A DNA stretch of 64,000 nt from Kutzneria viridogrisea (GTDB lineage Bacteria > Actinomycetota > Actinomycetes > Mycobacteriales > Pseudonocardiaceae). The translations under genes and the position numbers were made by a program. The stretch is from assembly GCA_014138725.1 (NCBI GenBank), contig JACJID010000004.1:248001-312000 (forward strand), in the 5' to 3' direction. Below, piece after piece: positions 36,521 to 44,082 of the stretch (the first letter of the stretch is position 1; the number at the start of each line of letters is the position of its first letter). The notes below the pieces were generated by a model, which saw nothing but the letters and a program-made list of their open reading frames with translations, had not been told where the DNA came from and did not search any database.

Positions 36521-36532
36521 CACTCTGGCGCA

Positions 36533-36567
36533 CCGCCGGGCCGACCGCGCACTGGTCGGCCCGGCGG
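36533..36567 (+). terminator. terminator after helR, 14-bp perfect stem
   Basis: Arms CCGCCGGGCCGACC (36533-36546) and complement (36554-36567), 7-nt loop, 12 nt after the helR stop. Confidence 0.85.
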
Positions 36568-36573
36568 CACGGG

Positions 36574-36740
36574 CTAGTGCGGTGTCCGGCGCCCGTCGTC
36601 GGTGCTGCCGCGCCCAGGCGGCGCCTCGCCGCACCGCCCCCGCGCCCCCGTACACCCAGTACGAGGACACGGGGGCGGCACGCCGATCCATCCACCTGGA
36701 TCACGACATCACCCGACGACGGTCTTGGACACCGCACTAG
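36574..36740. mobile_element. 167-bp MITE with TA-flanked terminal inverted repeats
   Basis: The ends are perfect 14-bp inverted repeats, CTAGTGCGGTGTCC (36574-36587) and its complement (36727-36740); after a short divergent gap a second block CCGTCGTCGG (36593-36602) is again mirrored (36713-36722). TA dinucleotides at 36575-36576 and 36738-36739 fit the TA target duplication of IS630/Tc1-type transposons, with GTGCGGTGTCC as the true terminus. There is no transposase; it would need one supplied in trans. It lies between the helR terminator and the 3' end of the glycosidase gene, whose TAG stop is formed from the element's edge. Confidence 0.8.
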
Positions 36741-38785
36741 GGTCGAGGCACCCACACCTCGAACTCGGACAGGCCCCAGCCGGTGCCCCCGCCACGGTTG
36801 GGCGCCACCACGCGCAGCCCGGTGGTGCTGACCGGCGGGAAGCTGACCACCGTCATGGCGTTGCCCACCGGCGCGGACCGCGTTGTCAGGTCAGCCCAAC
36901 CACTGCCGGTCCGGTACTGCACGGTGAAGTTCGCCGGGACCTGCACCCCTCCCCCATCGTCGTAGAACCAGAGCCGGAGCTCGTCGACGGTCACCGGGTT
37001 ACGCAGGTCCACCGCGTAGCTGTCGGTGGGGTTGGGTGAGGCGTAGCTGGTCCAGCGGCTGTTCTCCGGGATGCCGTAGCGGAAGACGATGCCGTCAACG
37101 GCGTTCCACGGGTTGTCGTACGGCGAGGTGTAGCTCGCGCTGGGCTGCGAGCCGGTGGCCGACCGCTGGCTGTTGGTGGCCACGTTCACCAGGTTCGACC
37201 TGGGCTGCACGACGGTTGGTCCAACATGGACGGTCACCGGTTCAAGTCCACTCCGGACAGTGGCGAGCCTGCCGTCCACGTACACGTGCAGACCCGGTCC
37301 CTGGCCGTAGCGCGAACCGGTGCGGTCCCACAGGACCGTCACGTTGTGCCCGTGGTACGGCGTGTTCTCCAGCGCGAAGTAGTCCCAGCTGGCCGGGGCC
37401 AGCGGCCTGACCGTCAGCGTGTCACCGGCCTGGCCGCGCAGGCCGATCAGCCCGGAGATGACGTTGTCGTTGTACGTGGAGTGGTTGTAGTCCTCGCTGT
37501 GGTTGACCCCGTCGTAGATCCACCGCGCCTGGTCGGGGTCGTGCGCCTCGGCCACGTACGGCTTGCCGTCCTTGTACTGGGTGGCCGCGTAGGTGTGCAG
37601 CAACGACACGTAGTCGGCCGCGGTGATCACTCGCTGCGAGGGGTAGTCCTGCAACAGGTTGGCGAGCCCGGTCAGCGTCTGCGCCGTCTCGTACGGCCAG
37701 GACGGGCCGTCCCAGCGGCAGCAGTTGGCCGCCTCGTGCATGAACCACTTGCTGCGCCGCTCGGTCGTGGTGGGTCCGTAGGCGGCGCGGAAACCGTTGG
37801 GGTCCAGCAACTGTGCGAAGGCCGTGGCGTCCGAGGGCTGCGGCATGTCGAACATCCACGGCACGAAGCCCATTTCCTCGCGGGTGCCCAGCAGCGCGTG
37901 CGAGGGGTTGTTGTCACGGGGCATGTCGTAGAAGAACTGCCTGGCCGGGTCCCACAGGTGCGCCTGCATGGCGGTGCGCAGGCGGTCCGCACGGCCGTCG
38001 AACTCGGCGGCCGTGGCGTGGTCGCCGGTCAGCTCGGAGATGCGGGCGATCGCCCGCGCGTCCCCGTACTGGTAGGCGTTGATCGTCGGCCGGAAGCCCG
38101 CGCCCCCGTGGTAGGGGTCGGCGGATTCGTAGGAGGAGGGTGAGAACTCGGTGGCGTCCCAGACCGGGACCTGCCAGTACAGGCCGAGCCCCTGGTCGAA
38201 GTGGTTGGCCCAGCCGTCGTACTGGCTGATCAGCGCCTGGCGCTCGGCGGCGGTGAACGCGGCGTCGCCCGCGGCGAGGTACTGCTGCCACACGGCGTTG
38301 GCCGCCCAGAAGCTGTACTCGTGCGCCCAGTCCGCGGCGTCCTTGTTCAGCTCCTCGGTGCGCGGCTTGGCGAACTGGCCGGGGCCGTGCAGCCAGTAGT
38401 CGATGTCGTCGCGGACGTAGCTCTGGTCGCGCAGCCAGCGGCCCTCGGTGATCTGGTGACCGGCGGCGGCCACCACTCCCCCGTACGGCGCCCCGTAGCT
38501 GACCGGGTTCAGGAACTCGCTGGACAGCCAGCCGTACTGGGTCCCGGTGTAGACCAGGTGTTCCCGGTAGGTCTGCCACCGGTAGTAGTACACGTCCTGG
38601 ACCTGTTTGTCCGGTACCTCCAGGAACGGGATGTTGCGCTGGTACCAGCCCGGGTCGTCCACCTTGCCGAGCAGGGCCGGGTGGTCGAGGAAGGCGGTGG
38701 CGCCCGCCTCAGCGGCCGTGGCGGGCGCCACCCCGACGGTGCCGAGCACCGCCGCCAGCAGAACGGTCAGGACAGCACGCGCCAC
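36737..38785 (-). CDS. secreted (alpha/alpha)6-barrel glycosidase (MGH1-like) with C-terminal discoidin-like domain
   Basis: 682 residues from GTG 38785, with GGAGG 7 nt upstream. Signal peptide (cleavage near ATAAEAGA). The large helical domain (about 30-500) has glycosidase-type acidic clusters (YVRDDIDYWLHGPGQ, EAANCCRWDGPSWPYET, NHSEDYNHSTYNDN), resembling MGH1/GH63-like alpha-toroid enzymes. A beta-sandwich of F5/8-discoidin type (about 545-682) ends FEVWVPRP. The start overlaps the 3' end of the upstream glycosidase-like gene by 19 nt, so the two are coupled. The stop TAG at 36739-36737 is made of the MITE's terminal bases. Substrate unknown. Confidence 0.82.
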   Translation of the reverse strand: MARAVLTVLLAAVLGTVGVAPATAAEAGATAFLDHPALLGKVDDPGWYQRNIPFLEVPDKQVQDVYYYRWQTYREHLVYTGTQYGWLSSEFLNPVSYGAPYGGVVAAAGHQITEGRWLRDQSYVRDDIDYWLHGPGQFAKPRTEELNKDAADWAHEYSFWAANAVWQQYLAAGDAAFTAAERQALISQYDGWANHFDQGLGLYWQVPVWDATEFSPSSYESADPYHGGAGFRPTINAYQYGDARAIARISELTGDHATAAEFDGRADRLRTAMQAHLWDPARQFFYDMPRDNNPSHALLGTREEMGFVPWMFDMPQPSDATAFAQLLDPNGFRAAYGPTTTERRSKWFMHEAANCCRWDGPSWPYETAQTLTGLANLLQDYPSQRVITAADYVSLLHTYAATQYKDGKPYVAEAHDPDQARWIYDGVNHSEDYNHSTYNDNVISGLIGLRGQAGDTLTVRPLAPASWDYFALENTPYHGHNVTVLWDRTGSRYGQGPGLHVYVDGRLATVRSGLEPVTVHVGPTVVQPRSNLVNVATNSQRSATGSQPSASYTSPYDNPWNAVDGIVFRYGIPENSRWTSYASPNPTDSYAVDLRNPVTVDELRLWFYDDGGGVQVPANFTVQYRTGSGWADLTTRSAPVGNAMTVVSFPPVSTTGLRVVAPNRGGGTGWGLSEFEVWVPRP

Positions 38786-41286
38786 AGGTGGTCCTCCGTC
38801 CCGTTGTCAGCGTACTGCGTGACCTGCGCGGAGTCGGCCATCGACTGGTCCTGCACCGCCAGCACCTTGCCGCTGCGCTGGTTGACGATCTTCGACCAGC
38901 CGCCGCCCGCGTCCACGATGCGCCACACGTGGTCCGGGGTCCCGTTGTCCACGTACTGCTGCACGTGCGCACCGTCCTCAGTGGACTGGTCGTGCACCGC
39001 GAGCACCTTGCCGCTGTGCCGGTTCACGATGTGCACCGTACCGTCCCCGTTGGGCGTGATCGCCCACAGGTGGTCGGTGGTGCCGTTGTCGGCGTACTGC
39101 GTCACCTCGGCGCTGTTGGCCAGCGACATGTTCAGCACCGACAGCACCTTGCCACTGTGCTTGTTCTGGATGCGCACCCACTTGGTGGGCCCGGATGCCT
39201 TGCTGGGCAACAGGGCGAGCATGCCGCCGACCACGGGGCGCGCGGCGAACCCGCGCTCGTTGCCGCTGGCCACCACGTACCAGTCCGACAGCGGGGAGTG
39301 CCCGCTCGTGCCGTTGGCGAAGTTGTAGACCCCGTTGATCAGCGTGTCGCGCACCGGGTACGCGGCCAGCCAGGCGGCGGTCCAGACCTCCCAGTCACCC
39401 TTGGTGTAGTCGTTGCGCGGATCCAGGACCACCCCGTAGGCACCGGCGTTGCGCTGGTACCAGGCGGCCTCCTGGACCGCGACGCCCTCGGGCACCAGGT
39501 CCAGCCCCAGCAGGGCGTCGGGATAGCCGTTGTACTTCAGGCTCCACGTGTTGTCCTTGTCGTAGGCCAGCTTCAGGTGGTCGCCCGCGTTGTCCTGGGC
39601 CTTGTCGAACCACTGGCTGATGTAGGACCGCGCGGTGGACAGGTAGTGCTGGGCGTCGGCGGTGTTTCCGTTGGCCGTGGCCACGATGCTCATCGCGCCG
39701 ATGCCCACGATGCCCTTGAGCGCGAGGTTCACACTGTGCGCGATGAACCCGGTGAAGTCGTCGGTCTGGTTCTGGTAACCGGGGTCCAGCGCGTTGCCGA
39801 TCAGGTACTCCGCCCACTGGCGCAGGATCCGGTAGTGCGCGGCCACGAAGGACCGGGCCTGCTCGGCGGGCAGGTGCTGGACCAGGGCCGCCGCCATGAT
39901 CAGCATGTTGGCCGACTCCTCGACCGGCATGTCCTCCTCGTTGCCGTCGTTGTGGCCGGTGGCGTTGGGGTAGCTGGAGCCCAGGTCGTGCACGGCGAAG
40001 GTCTTGGGCCAGCCGCCGCGCTCGCTGTAGTCCAGCACCGGCTCCAGCATCAGCCGCAGGTAGTCCGGGCTCAGGTAGAGCATCGCCGGGAAGGCCGGAT
40101 AGGTGACGTCCACAGTGGACACGTTGCCGTCGGAGGAGATCTCCTTGAGCATGGCCCACGGCGAGCCGTCGCGGTCCACCAGTTCGGTGCCCGCCAGCGC
40201 CTGCCGCACGGCCAGCGCGCAGACCGCCGCGTACTTGTCCCCCGCGGCGGCGCGGGCATCGGCGGCGACCCGGTCGTCCAGTGCGGTACCGCGCTGGCTG
40301 GCGGTGGCCTGGTCGGCGACGAACCAGTCCAGCATGGCGGTCCAGTCACCCCAGTAGTGCCGCCACCACGGGTTGAGCTGGGTGCCGAGGTAGCTGACCG
40401 CGGGCGTGCGCACGTGACCGAGCACAGCGGTGCGGCTGACCGGCGTGCCGCCGACCGTGCCCAGGTCGTAGTTCAGGCCCAGCACCGGCCAGCGGTCGGA
40501 GATCGCGCGCGGCTGGGCGGTGTCGCTGGTGCCGGGCAGCGCGCCGGAGTTGGCGGCGTTGCCGCGCACCACGGTGTCCTGGCCCGCCTGCCAGGTCAGG
40601 CCCGGCGCGCTCACCCCGGCCAGCACGACCGTGCCCCAGGAGGCCTGGTCCCCGTGCTCGGCCAGCACGGTGGGCGTGGCCGGGGTGAAGGTCAGCGCGG
40701 TGGTGGCACCGGTCTGCCGCTGCGACCAGGTGACCTGCTGGGCGTTGTCCCCGTGTGCCCACTCGGCGGAGATGTCCAGGTAGAGGCTGACCCTGTGCGA
40801 ACGGCCGTCCGAACTGGCCGCGCTGAGCGTGACGTAGCTCAGCGGCACCGACTGGCGTCGCAGGTCCGCGGGGTCCACCGGGGAGAAGAACGTGACGGTC
40901 AGCGTGATGCCGCCGCCGGTCAGCGTGTAGATCGACCGGGTCGCGGTGACCTGTAAGGAGGTCTGCCGCATGGTGGCCAGCCCCATGCCCGGTGCGCCCG
41001 CGAAGACGTACGGGGTGCCGTCCACGCGGACGATCCCGCACAGCGCGGCGGTCCGGCCGTTCCAGAAGCTCGACCAGGTACCGGGCAGGGTGTCGGCGCG
41101 CTGCCAGGTGGACAGGTACATGGAGCGCACGGCCAACGGGGTGGCGGGTGGGCGGATCGGGGCGGGAGCCAGCGGTGCCGCTGCGGTCAGCGGGGCCCCG
41201 AAGGCGGGCACGCCGAGCGCCGTCCCGGCGGCCAGCAACCCGGCGAGGCGGAGCACGGTACGGCGGTCAACGGTGTCCATGCCCAT
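38767..41286 (-). CDS. Tat-exported glutaminase-like (DUF4965/DUF5127/DUF1793) protein with C-terminal ricin-type lectin repeats
   Basis: 839 residues. Twin-arginine signal DRRTVLRLAGLLAAGTALG. A beta-rich N-terminal domain (about 50-300) and an (alpha/alpha)6 domain (about 300-690; AVHDLGSSYPNATGHNDG, then MPVEESANMLIMAAA) follow the glutaminase A-like arrangement that CAZy now groups with glycosidases. The C-terminus has three repeats of about 43 residues (SGKVLAVHDQSTEDGAHVQQ type) forming a ricin-B-like beta-trefoil for sugar binding. Together with the downstream MGH1-like enzyme it probably degrades an extracellular glycan. A LacI-type operator lies upstream. ATG 41286 or the internal ATG at 41280 may be the start. 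Confidence 0.85.
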   Translation of the reverse strand: MGMDTVDRRTVLRLAGLLAAGTALGVPAFGAPLTAAAPLAPAPIRPPATPLAVRSMYLSTWQRADTLPGTWSSFWNGRTAALCGIVRVDGTPYVFAGAPGMGLATMRQTSLQVTATRSIYTLTGGGITLTVTFFSPVDPADLRRQSVPLSYVTLSAASSDGRSHRVSLYLDISAEWAHGDNAQQVTWSQRQTGATTALTFTPATPTVLAEHGDQASWGTVVLAGVSAPGLTWQAGQDTVVRGNAANSGALPGTSDTAQPRAISDRWPVLGLNYDLGTVGGTPVSRTAVLGHVRTPAVSYLGTQLNPWWRHYWGDWTAMLDWFVADQATASQRGTALDDRVAADARAAAGDKYAAVCALAVRQALAGTELVDRDGSPWAMLKEISSDGNVSTVDVTYPAFPAMLYLSPDYLRLMLEPVLDYSERGGWPKTFAVHDLGSSYPNATGHNDGNEEDMPVEESANMLIMAAALVQHLPAEQARSFVAAHYRILRQWAEYLIGNALDPGYQNQTDDFTGFIAHSVNLALKGIVGIGAMSIVATANGNTADAQHYLSTARSYISQWFDKAQDNAGDHLKLAYDKDNTWSLKYNGYPDALLGLDLVPEGVAVQEAAWYQRNAGAYGVVLDPRNDYTKGDWEVWTAAWLAAYPVRDTLINGVYNFANGTSGHSPLSDWYVVASGNERGFAARPVVGGMLALLPSKASGPTKWVRIQNKHSGKVLSVLNMSLANSAEVTQYADNGTTDHLWAITPNGDGTVHIVNRHSGKVLAVHDQSTEDGAHVQQYVDNGTPDHVWRIVDAGGGWSKIVNQRSGKVLAVQDQSMADSAQVTQYADNGTEDHLWRVLS

Positions 41287-41301
41287 ATGGGAGCGCTCTC
41301 T

Positions 41302-41315
41302 TTACAACGTTGCAA
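41302..41315. promoter_or_regulatory. LacI-family operator TTACAACGTTGCAA
   Basis: 14-bp palindrome with one mismatched pair and the central CG typical of LacI/GalR operators, 16-29 nt upstream of the glutaminase-like gene. It suggests sugar-dependent repression of the two-gene glycosidase operon. No LacI gene in the window. Confidence 0.6.
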
Positions 41316-41354
41316 GAGGCCTTTCGGAGCAAGCAGCAGGACAGAGCAGGACAA

Positions 41355-41984
41355 CTACGCGCGGGCCTGGAACGCCTCGGCCACGGCGTCACGGACCGCC
41401 GCCTCGGCGGGAGCGGTCACGCCGCGTTCGGCGGCCAGCTCGGCCAACGAGGTCATCGCGACCTCCGGCAGCCCGCAGGCCGTGAACGCCTCGAACGCGG
41501 CCAGGTCGGAGGTCACGTTCAACGCGAAGCCGTGACTGGTCACCCCGCCGCGGATGCGCATCCCGATCGAGACCAGCTTGCGGTGGTCCGGGGTCCACAC
41601 CCCGACCAGGCTCTGCGCGCGCGGCGGGGTGTCCCGGCGGATCGCGGCGACCCCCAGTGCGTGCAGCGCCCGGATCAGGCCGTCCTCCACCCAGCGCACC
41701 ACGTCGGCCGGTCCTCGTTCCCGCAGGTTCACCACGAGGTAGCCGATCAGCTGCCCCGGCCCGTGGTAGGTGGCCTGCCCACCGCGGTCCACCGGCACCA
41801 GCGGGATCGCGCCGGGCGCGGGCAGTTCCGCCGCCGGGGTGCGCGCGCCGTAGGTGATCACCGGCGGGTGGTTGAGCAGCACCAGCCGGTCGGCGATCAG
41901 CCCCTGCTGCCGCTGCCGCACCCACCCGGCCATCTCCGCGATCGCCTGCCCGTACTCGACTTGCCCGAGATCGACCCGCTGCAC
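41355..41984 (-). CDS. lipB: octanoyl-[acyl-carrier-protein]:protein N-octanoyltransferase
   Basis: 209 residues from GTG 41984. The LipB signature is RGGQATYHGPGQLIGYL; the catalytic Lys is in RKLVSIGMRIRGGVTSHG and the catalytic Cys in FTACGLPEV. LipB moves octanoyl from ACP to the lipoyl domains of 2-oxo-acid dehydrogenases and GcvH, the first step of lipoate attachment. In most actinobacteria it is next to lipA; here lipA is absent and the neighbours are a peptidase and glycosidases, so the local context is unusual. Confidence 0.95.
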   Translation of the reverse strand: MQRVDLGQVEYGQAIAEMAGWVRQRQQGLIADRLVLLNHPPVITYGARTPAAELPAPGAIPLVPVDRGGQATYHGPGQLIGYLVVNLRERGPADVVRWVEDGLIRALHALGVAAIRRDTPPRAQSLVGVWTPDHRKLVSIGMRIRGGVTSHGFALNVTSDLAAFEAFTACGLPEVAMTSLAELAAERGVTAPAEAAVRDAVAEAFQARA

Positions 41985-42019
41985 GGCACCAGCCTAGGGT
42001 CCGCCGGAGCGCACGGGTC

Positions 42020-42721
42020 TCAGGCCAGGTCGAGCAACTCCTCGTGGAAGCCGCCGAACCCGCGCTCCCGGTCCACCAGGTGAACCTCCAGGATCCAGTG
42101 CGCGGTCTGCCCGTTGCGATCGGTGCGCCGCATCGGCTTGTCGCTGCCGGGGGCGATGTAGGACTCGATCTTGGCGCCGTCGATCTTCTCGTGCGGGAAC
42201 TGGCCGACCAGGTGCCCGGCGATCTCCCCGCCGAACTCCCAGCCTGCCTGCTCGGCCAGCGTGCGGACCTGCGCGTACAACTGCTCGCCGGTCACCTCCG
42301 GGTGCTGCTCGAAGTAGGCCCGCCCCGCGTCGAAGACCACCGGCAGGGCCGCGCACAGCCGGTGCTTGGCCGGGTCCTCACCCAGCACGTAGGTGCGGCC
42401 GAAGTCCGCCTCCCACTGCTCGAAGATCGGCCCGAAGTCGCAGAACACGATCTCGTCCTCGGCCAGCACCCGGTCCGGCGGGTTCTCCCGGTAGGGCAGC
42501 AGGGTGTTCACCCCAGCCCGCACGATCCGCTTGTGCCAGTAGCGGTGCACCCCGAACATCTCCCCGGCCAGGTCGCGGATCGCCGCGCTGGCCTGGCTCT
42601 CGCGCACCCCCGGCGCCAGGATGCCGCGCGCCCGCACCTCGGCGAACAGCCGCGCGGCCTTGTCCTGGGCGTCAAGCAGCCGGGCGGCGCGCTCCGCCTC
42701 GTCCTCGATCAACTCGGTCAT
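42020..42721 (-). CDS. M24 family metallopeptidase (Xaa-Pro aminopeptidase-like)
   Basis: 233 residues from ATG 42721. A short pita-bread enzyme without the N-terminal domain. The five metal ligands are readable: Asp in VFCDFGPIF, Asp in EADFGRTYV, His in AGHLVGQFPH, Glu in WILEVHLVD and Glu in FHEELLDLA. Expected activity is removal of N-terminal residues, often before proline, or a related non-peptidase hydrolysis. Lies 35 bp upstream of lipB on the same strand and may be co-transcribed. Beyond its 5' end the sequence turns into gene fragments. Confidence 0.9.
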   Translation of the reverse strand: MTELIEDEAERAARLLDAQDKAARLFAEVRARGILAPGVRESQASAAIRDLAGEMFGVHRYWHKRIVRAGVNTLLPYRENPPDRVLAEDEIVFCDFGPIFEQWEADFGRTYVLGEDPAKHRLCAALPVVFDAGRAYFEQHPEVTGEQLYAQVRTLAEQAGWEFGGEIAGHLVGQFPHEKIDGAKIESYIAPGSDKPMRRTDRNGQTAHWILEVHLVDRERGFGGFHEELLDLA

Positions 42722-42743
42722 GGTGCCGACGGTAGCCGCGACC

Positions 42744-42908
42744 TCAGATGTTGGTGCTGTTGGGGATCTGTGCGGGCCGCAGGTAGCGGTAGGGCCGACA
42801 GCGGCGCCGGTTGCGGGCCACGAACCCCTCCTCGATGCCGACCAGGGTGGTGCGGAAGCGCTGCTGCGCACCGGACACGTCGAACTCGCCATCTGCTGTG
42901 AGCTGGAC
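42744..42908 (-). pseudogene. C-terminal remnant of an unrecognised gene
   Basis: About 54 codons with natural-looking composition end at the TGA at 42744-42746: it starts near PVVQLTADGEFDVSG and ends ARNRRRCRPYRYL followed by RPAQIPNSTNI. Upstream on the minus strand the frame continues but reads as antisense to a TPR fragment and ppk2, and is not credible. I read this as the 3' end of a gene truncated by recombination. Family not recognised. Confidence 0.4.
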
Positions 42909-43100
42909 CACCGGCACGGCGAGGCGTCCACACTGGACAACATCGGGATCACCCTGCTGGCACTGGGCCGTCCGGCCGAGGCGGTCACCGCGCACGAACG
43001 GTCGATCGCGATCTACCGGGAGACCGGGGACCAGCACGGCGAGGCGCTCGCCCTGCACAACCTGGCCCGAGCCGCGTTGGCGGCGGCGGGCGGTCCGTAA
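42882..43100 (+). pseudogene. TPR-domain fragment (AfsR/SARP-type TPR tail)
   Basis: Encodes two tetratricopeptide units typical of the C-terminus of NB-ARC/AfsR-like regulators: HRHGEASTLDNIGITLLALG and DQHGEALALHNLARAALAAA, ending in TAA at 43098. No start, no upstream domains and overlap with the minus-strand remnant show it is a 5'-truncated gene. It stops 13 nt before the ppk2 ATG. Confidence 0.75.
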
Positions 43101-43113
43101 TACGTTGCCGAAC

Positions 43114-43908
43114 ATGGGTGATCGGCTGGACAAGAAGCTGTACGAGGCGGAGCTGTACCGGTTGCAGGCCGAGCTGGTGAAGATGCAGGAGTGGGTGCGT
43201 GGCTCCGGCTCGCGCCTGGTGGTGCTGTTCGAGGGCCGGGACGCCGCGGGCAAGGGCGGCACGATCAAGCGGGTCACCGAGTACCTCAACCCCCGCGTGG
43301 TGCGCATCGCGGCGCTGCCCGCGCCCACCGAGCGCCAGCGGACCCAGTGGTACTTCCAGCGCTACGTGGAGCACCTCCCCGCCGCGGGTGAGATCGTGCT
43401 GTTCGACCGCAGCTGGTACAACCGCGCCGGGGTCGAGAAGGTGATGGGCTTCTGCACCCCCGGGGAGCACCAGCGATTCCTCGACCAGTGCCCGGTGTTC
43501 GAGCGGCTGCTCATCGAGGACGGCATCCTGCTGCACAAGTACTGGTTCTCGGTCAGCAAGAAGGAGCAGCACCGGCGGTTCCAGGACCGGCTGGGCGACC
43601 CGATGCGGCGCTGGAAGCTGTCCCCGATGGACCTGGAGTCGATCAAGCACTGGCAGGACTACTCCAAGGCCAAGGACGAGATGTTCAGCCGCACCGACCT
43701 GCCGTACTCCCCGTGGATGGTGGTGGAGAGCGAGGACAAGCGGCGGGCCCGCATCAACATGATCGCGCACCTGCTGTCGGCCGTGCCCTACACCAAGGTG
43801 CGCGCGCCCGAGCTCAAGCTGCCCAGGCCCGGCAAGGACGGCGACTACCAACGCCCCGCCCCGGAGACCCAACACCACGTCCCCGACCACGCCGCCACCC
43901 TGAGCTGA
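43114..43908 (+). CDS. ppk2: polyphosphate kinase 2
   Basis: 264 residues from ATG 43114. PPK2 one-domain type: Walker A FEGRDAAGKGGTIK, lid Arg residues (PTERQRTQWYFQRY), Walker B LFDRSWYNRAGVEKVMG, and the conserved SPMDLESIKHW and YSKAKDEMF. It transfers phosphate between polyphosphate and nucleoside mono- or diphosphates, usually toward NTP synthesis. Cytosolic. There is no obvious promoter in the 13 nt after the TPR fragment; transcription could start inside the remnant. The 3' side carries three units of the 21-bp repeat and a long hairpin. Confidence 0.95.
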   Translation: MGDRLDKKLYEAELYRLQAELVKMQEWVRGSGSRLVVLFEGRDAAGKGGTIKRVTEYLNPRVVRIAALPAPTERQRTQWYFQRYVEHLPAAGEIVLFDRSWYNRAGVEKVMGFCTPGEHQRFLDQCPVFERLLIEDGILLHKYWFSVSKKEQHRRFQDRLGDPMRRWKLSPMDLESIKHWQDYSKAKDEMFSRTDLPYSPWMVVESEDKRRARINMIAHLLSAVPYTKVRAPELKLPRPGKDGDYQRPAPETQHHVPDHAATLS

Positions 43909-43924
43909 GCTGGCCCCCACCCGC

Positions 43925-43980
43925 GCGAGTCCCGGCCAGGCGAGCGCGAGTCCCGCTCACCCGCGCGCGAGTCCCGGCCA
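43925..43980 (+). repeat. 21-bp tandem repeat, family A, three units
   Basis: GAGTCCCG begins at 43927, 43948 and 43969: exact 21-bp period, same strand as ppk2, first unit 18 nt after the ppk2 stop. Confidence 0.9.
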
Positions 43981-44011
43981 GCGACGGGCCGCCGCCGCCC
44001 CCACACGCCGT

Positions 44012-44054
44012 GAAGGTGGCTTTCGCTGCGTTGAGCGCAGTGAAAGTCACCTTC
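44012..44054. terminator. long imperfect hairpin, family C
   Basis: 19-nt arms (GAAGGTGGCTTTCGCTGCG and a partner at 44036-44054) with a 5-nt loop. The two mismatches would be G-U pairs in the plus-strand RNA. It lies between the convergent ppk2 and PucR genes and shares its layout with the perfect hairpin at 57930-57982. Confidence 0.75.
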
Positions 44055-44082
44055 CGGGCGGCCCACGCCCCCGGCCCCGGGG

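Noticed and set aside
34355-36691. 778-codon open frame antisense to the HelD-family gene, and many similar long frames
   Set aside because: High GC keeps antisense frames open. The products are rich in Arg, Gly, His and Val with no domains, while the opposite strand encodes well-conserved ATPase motifs.
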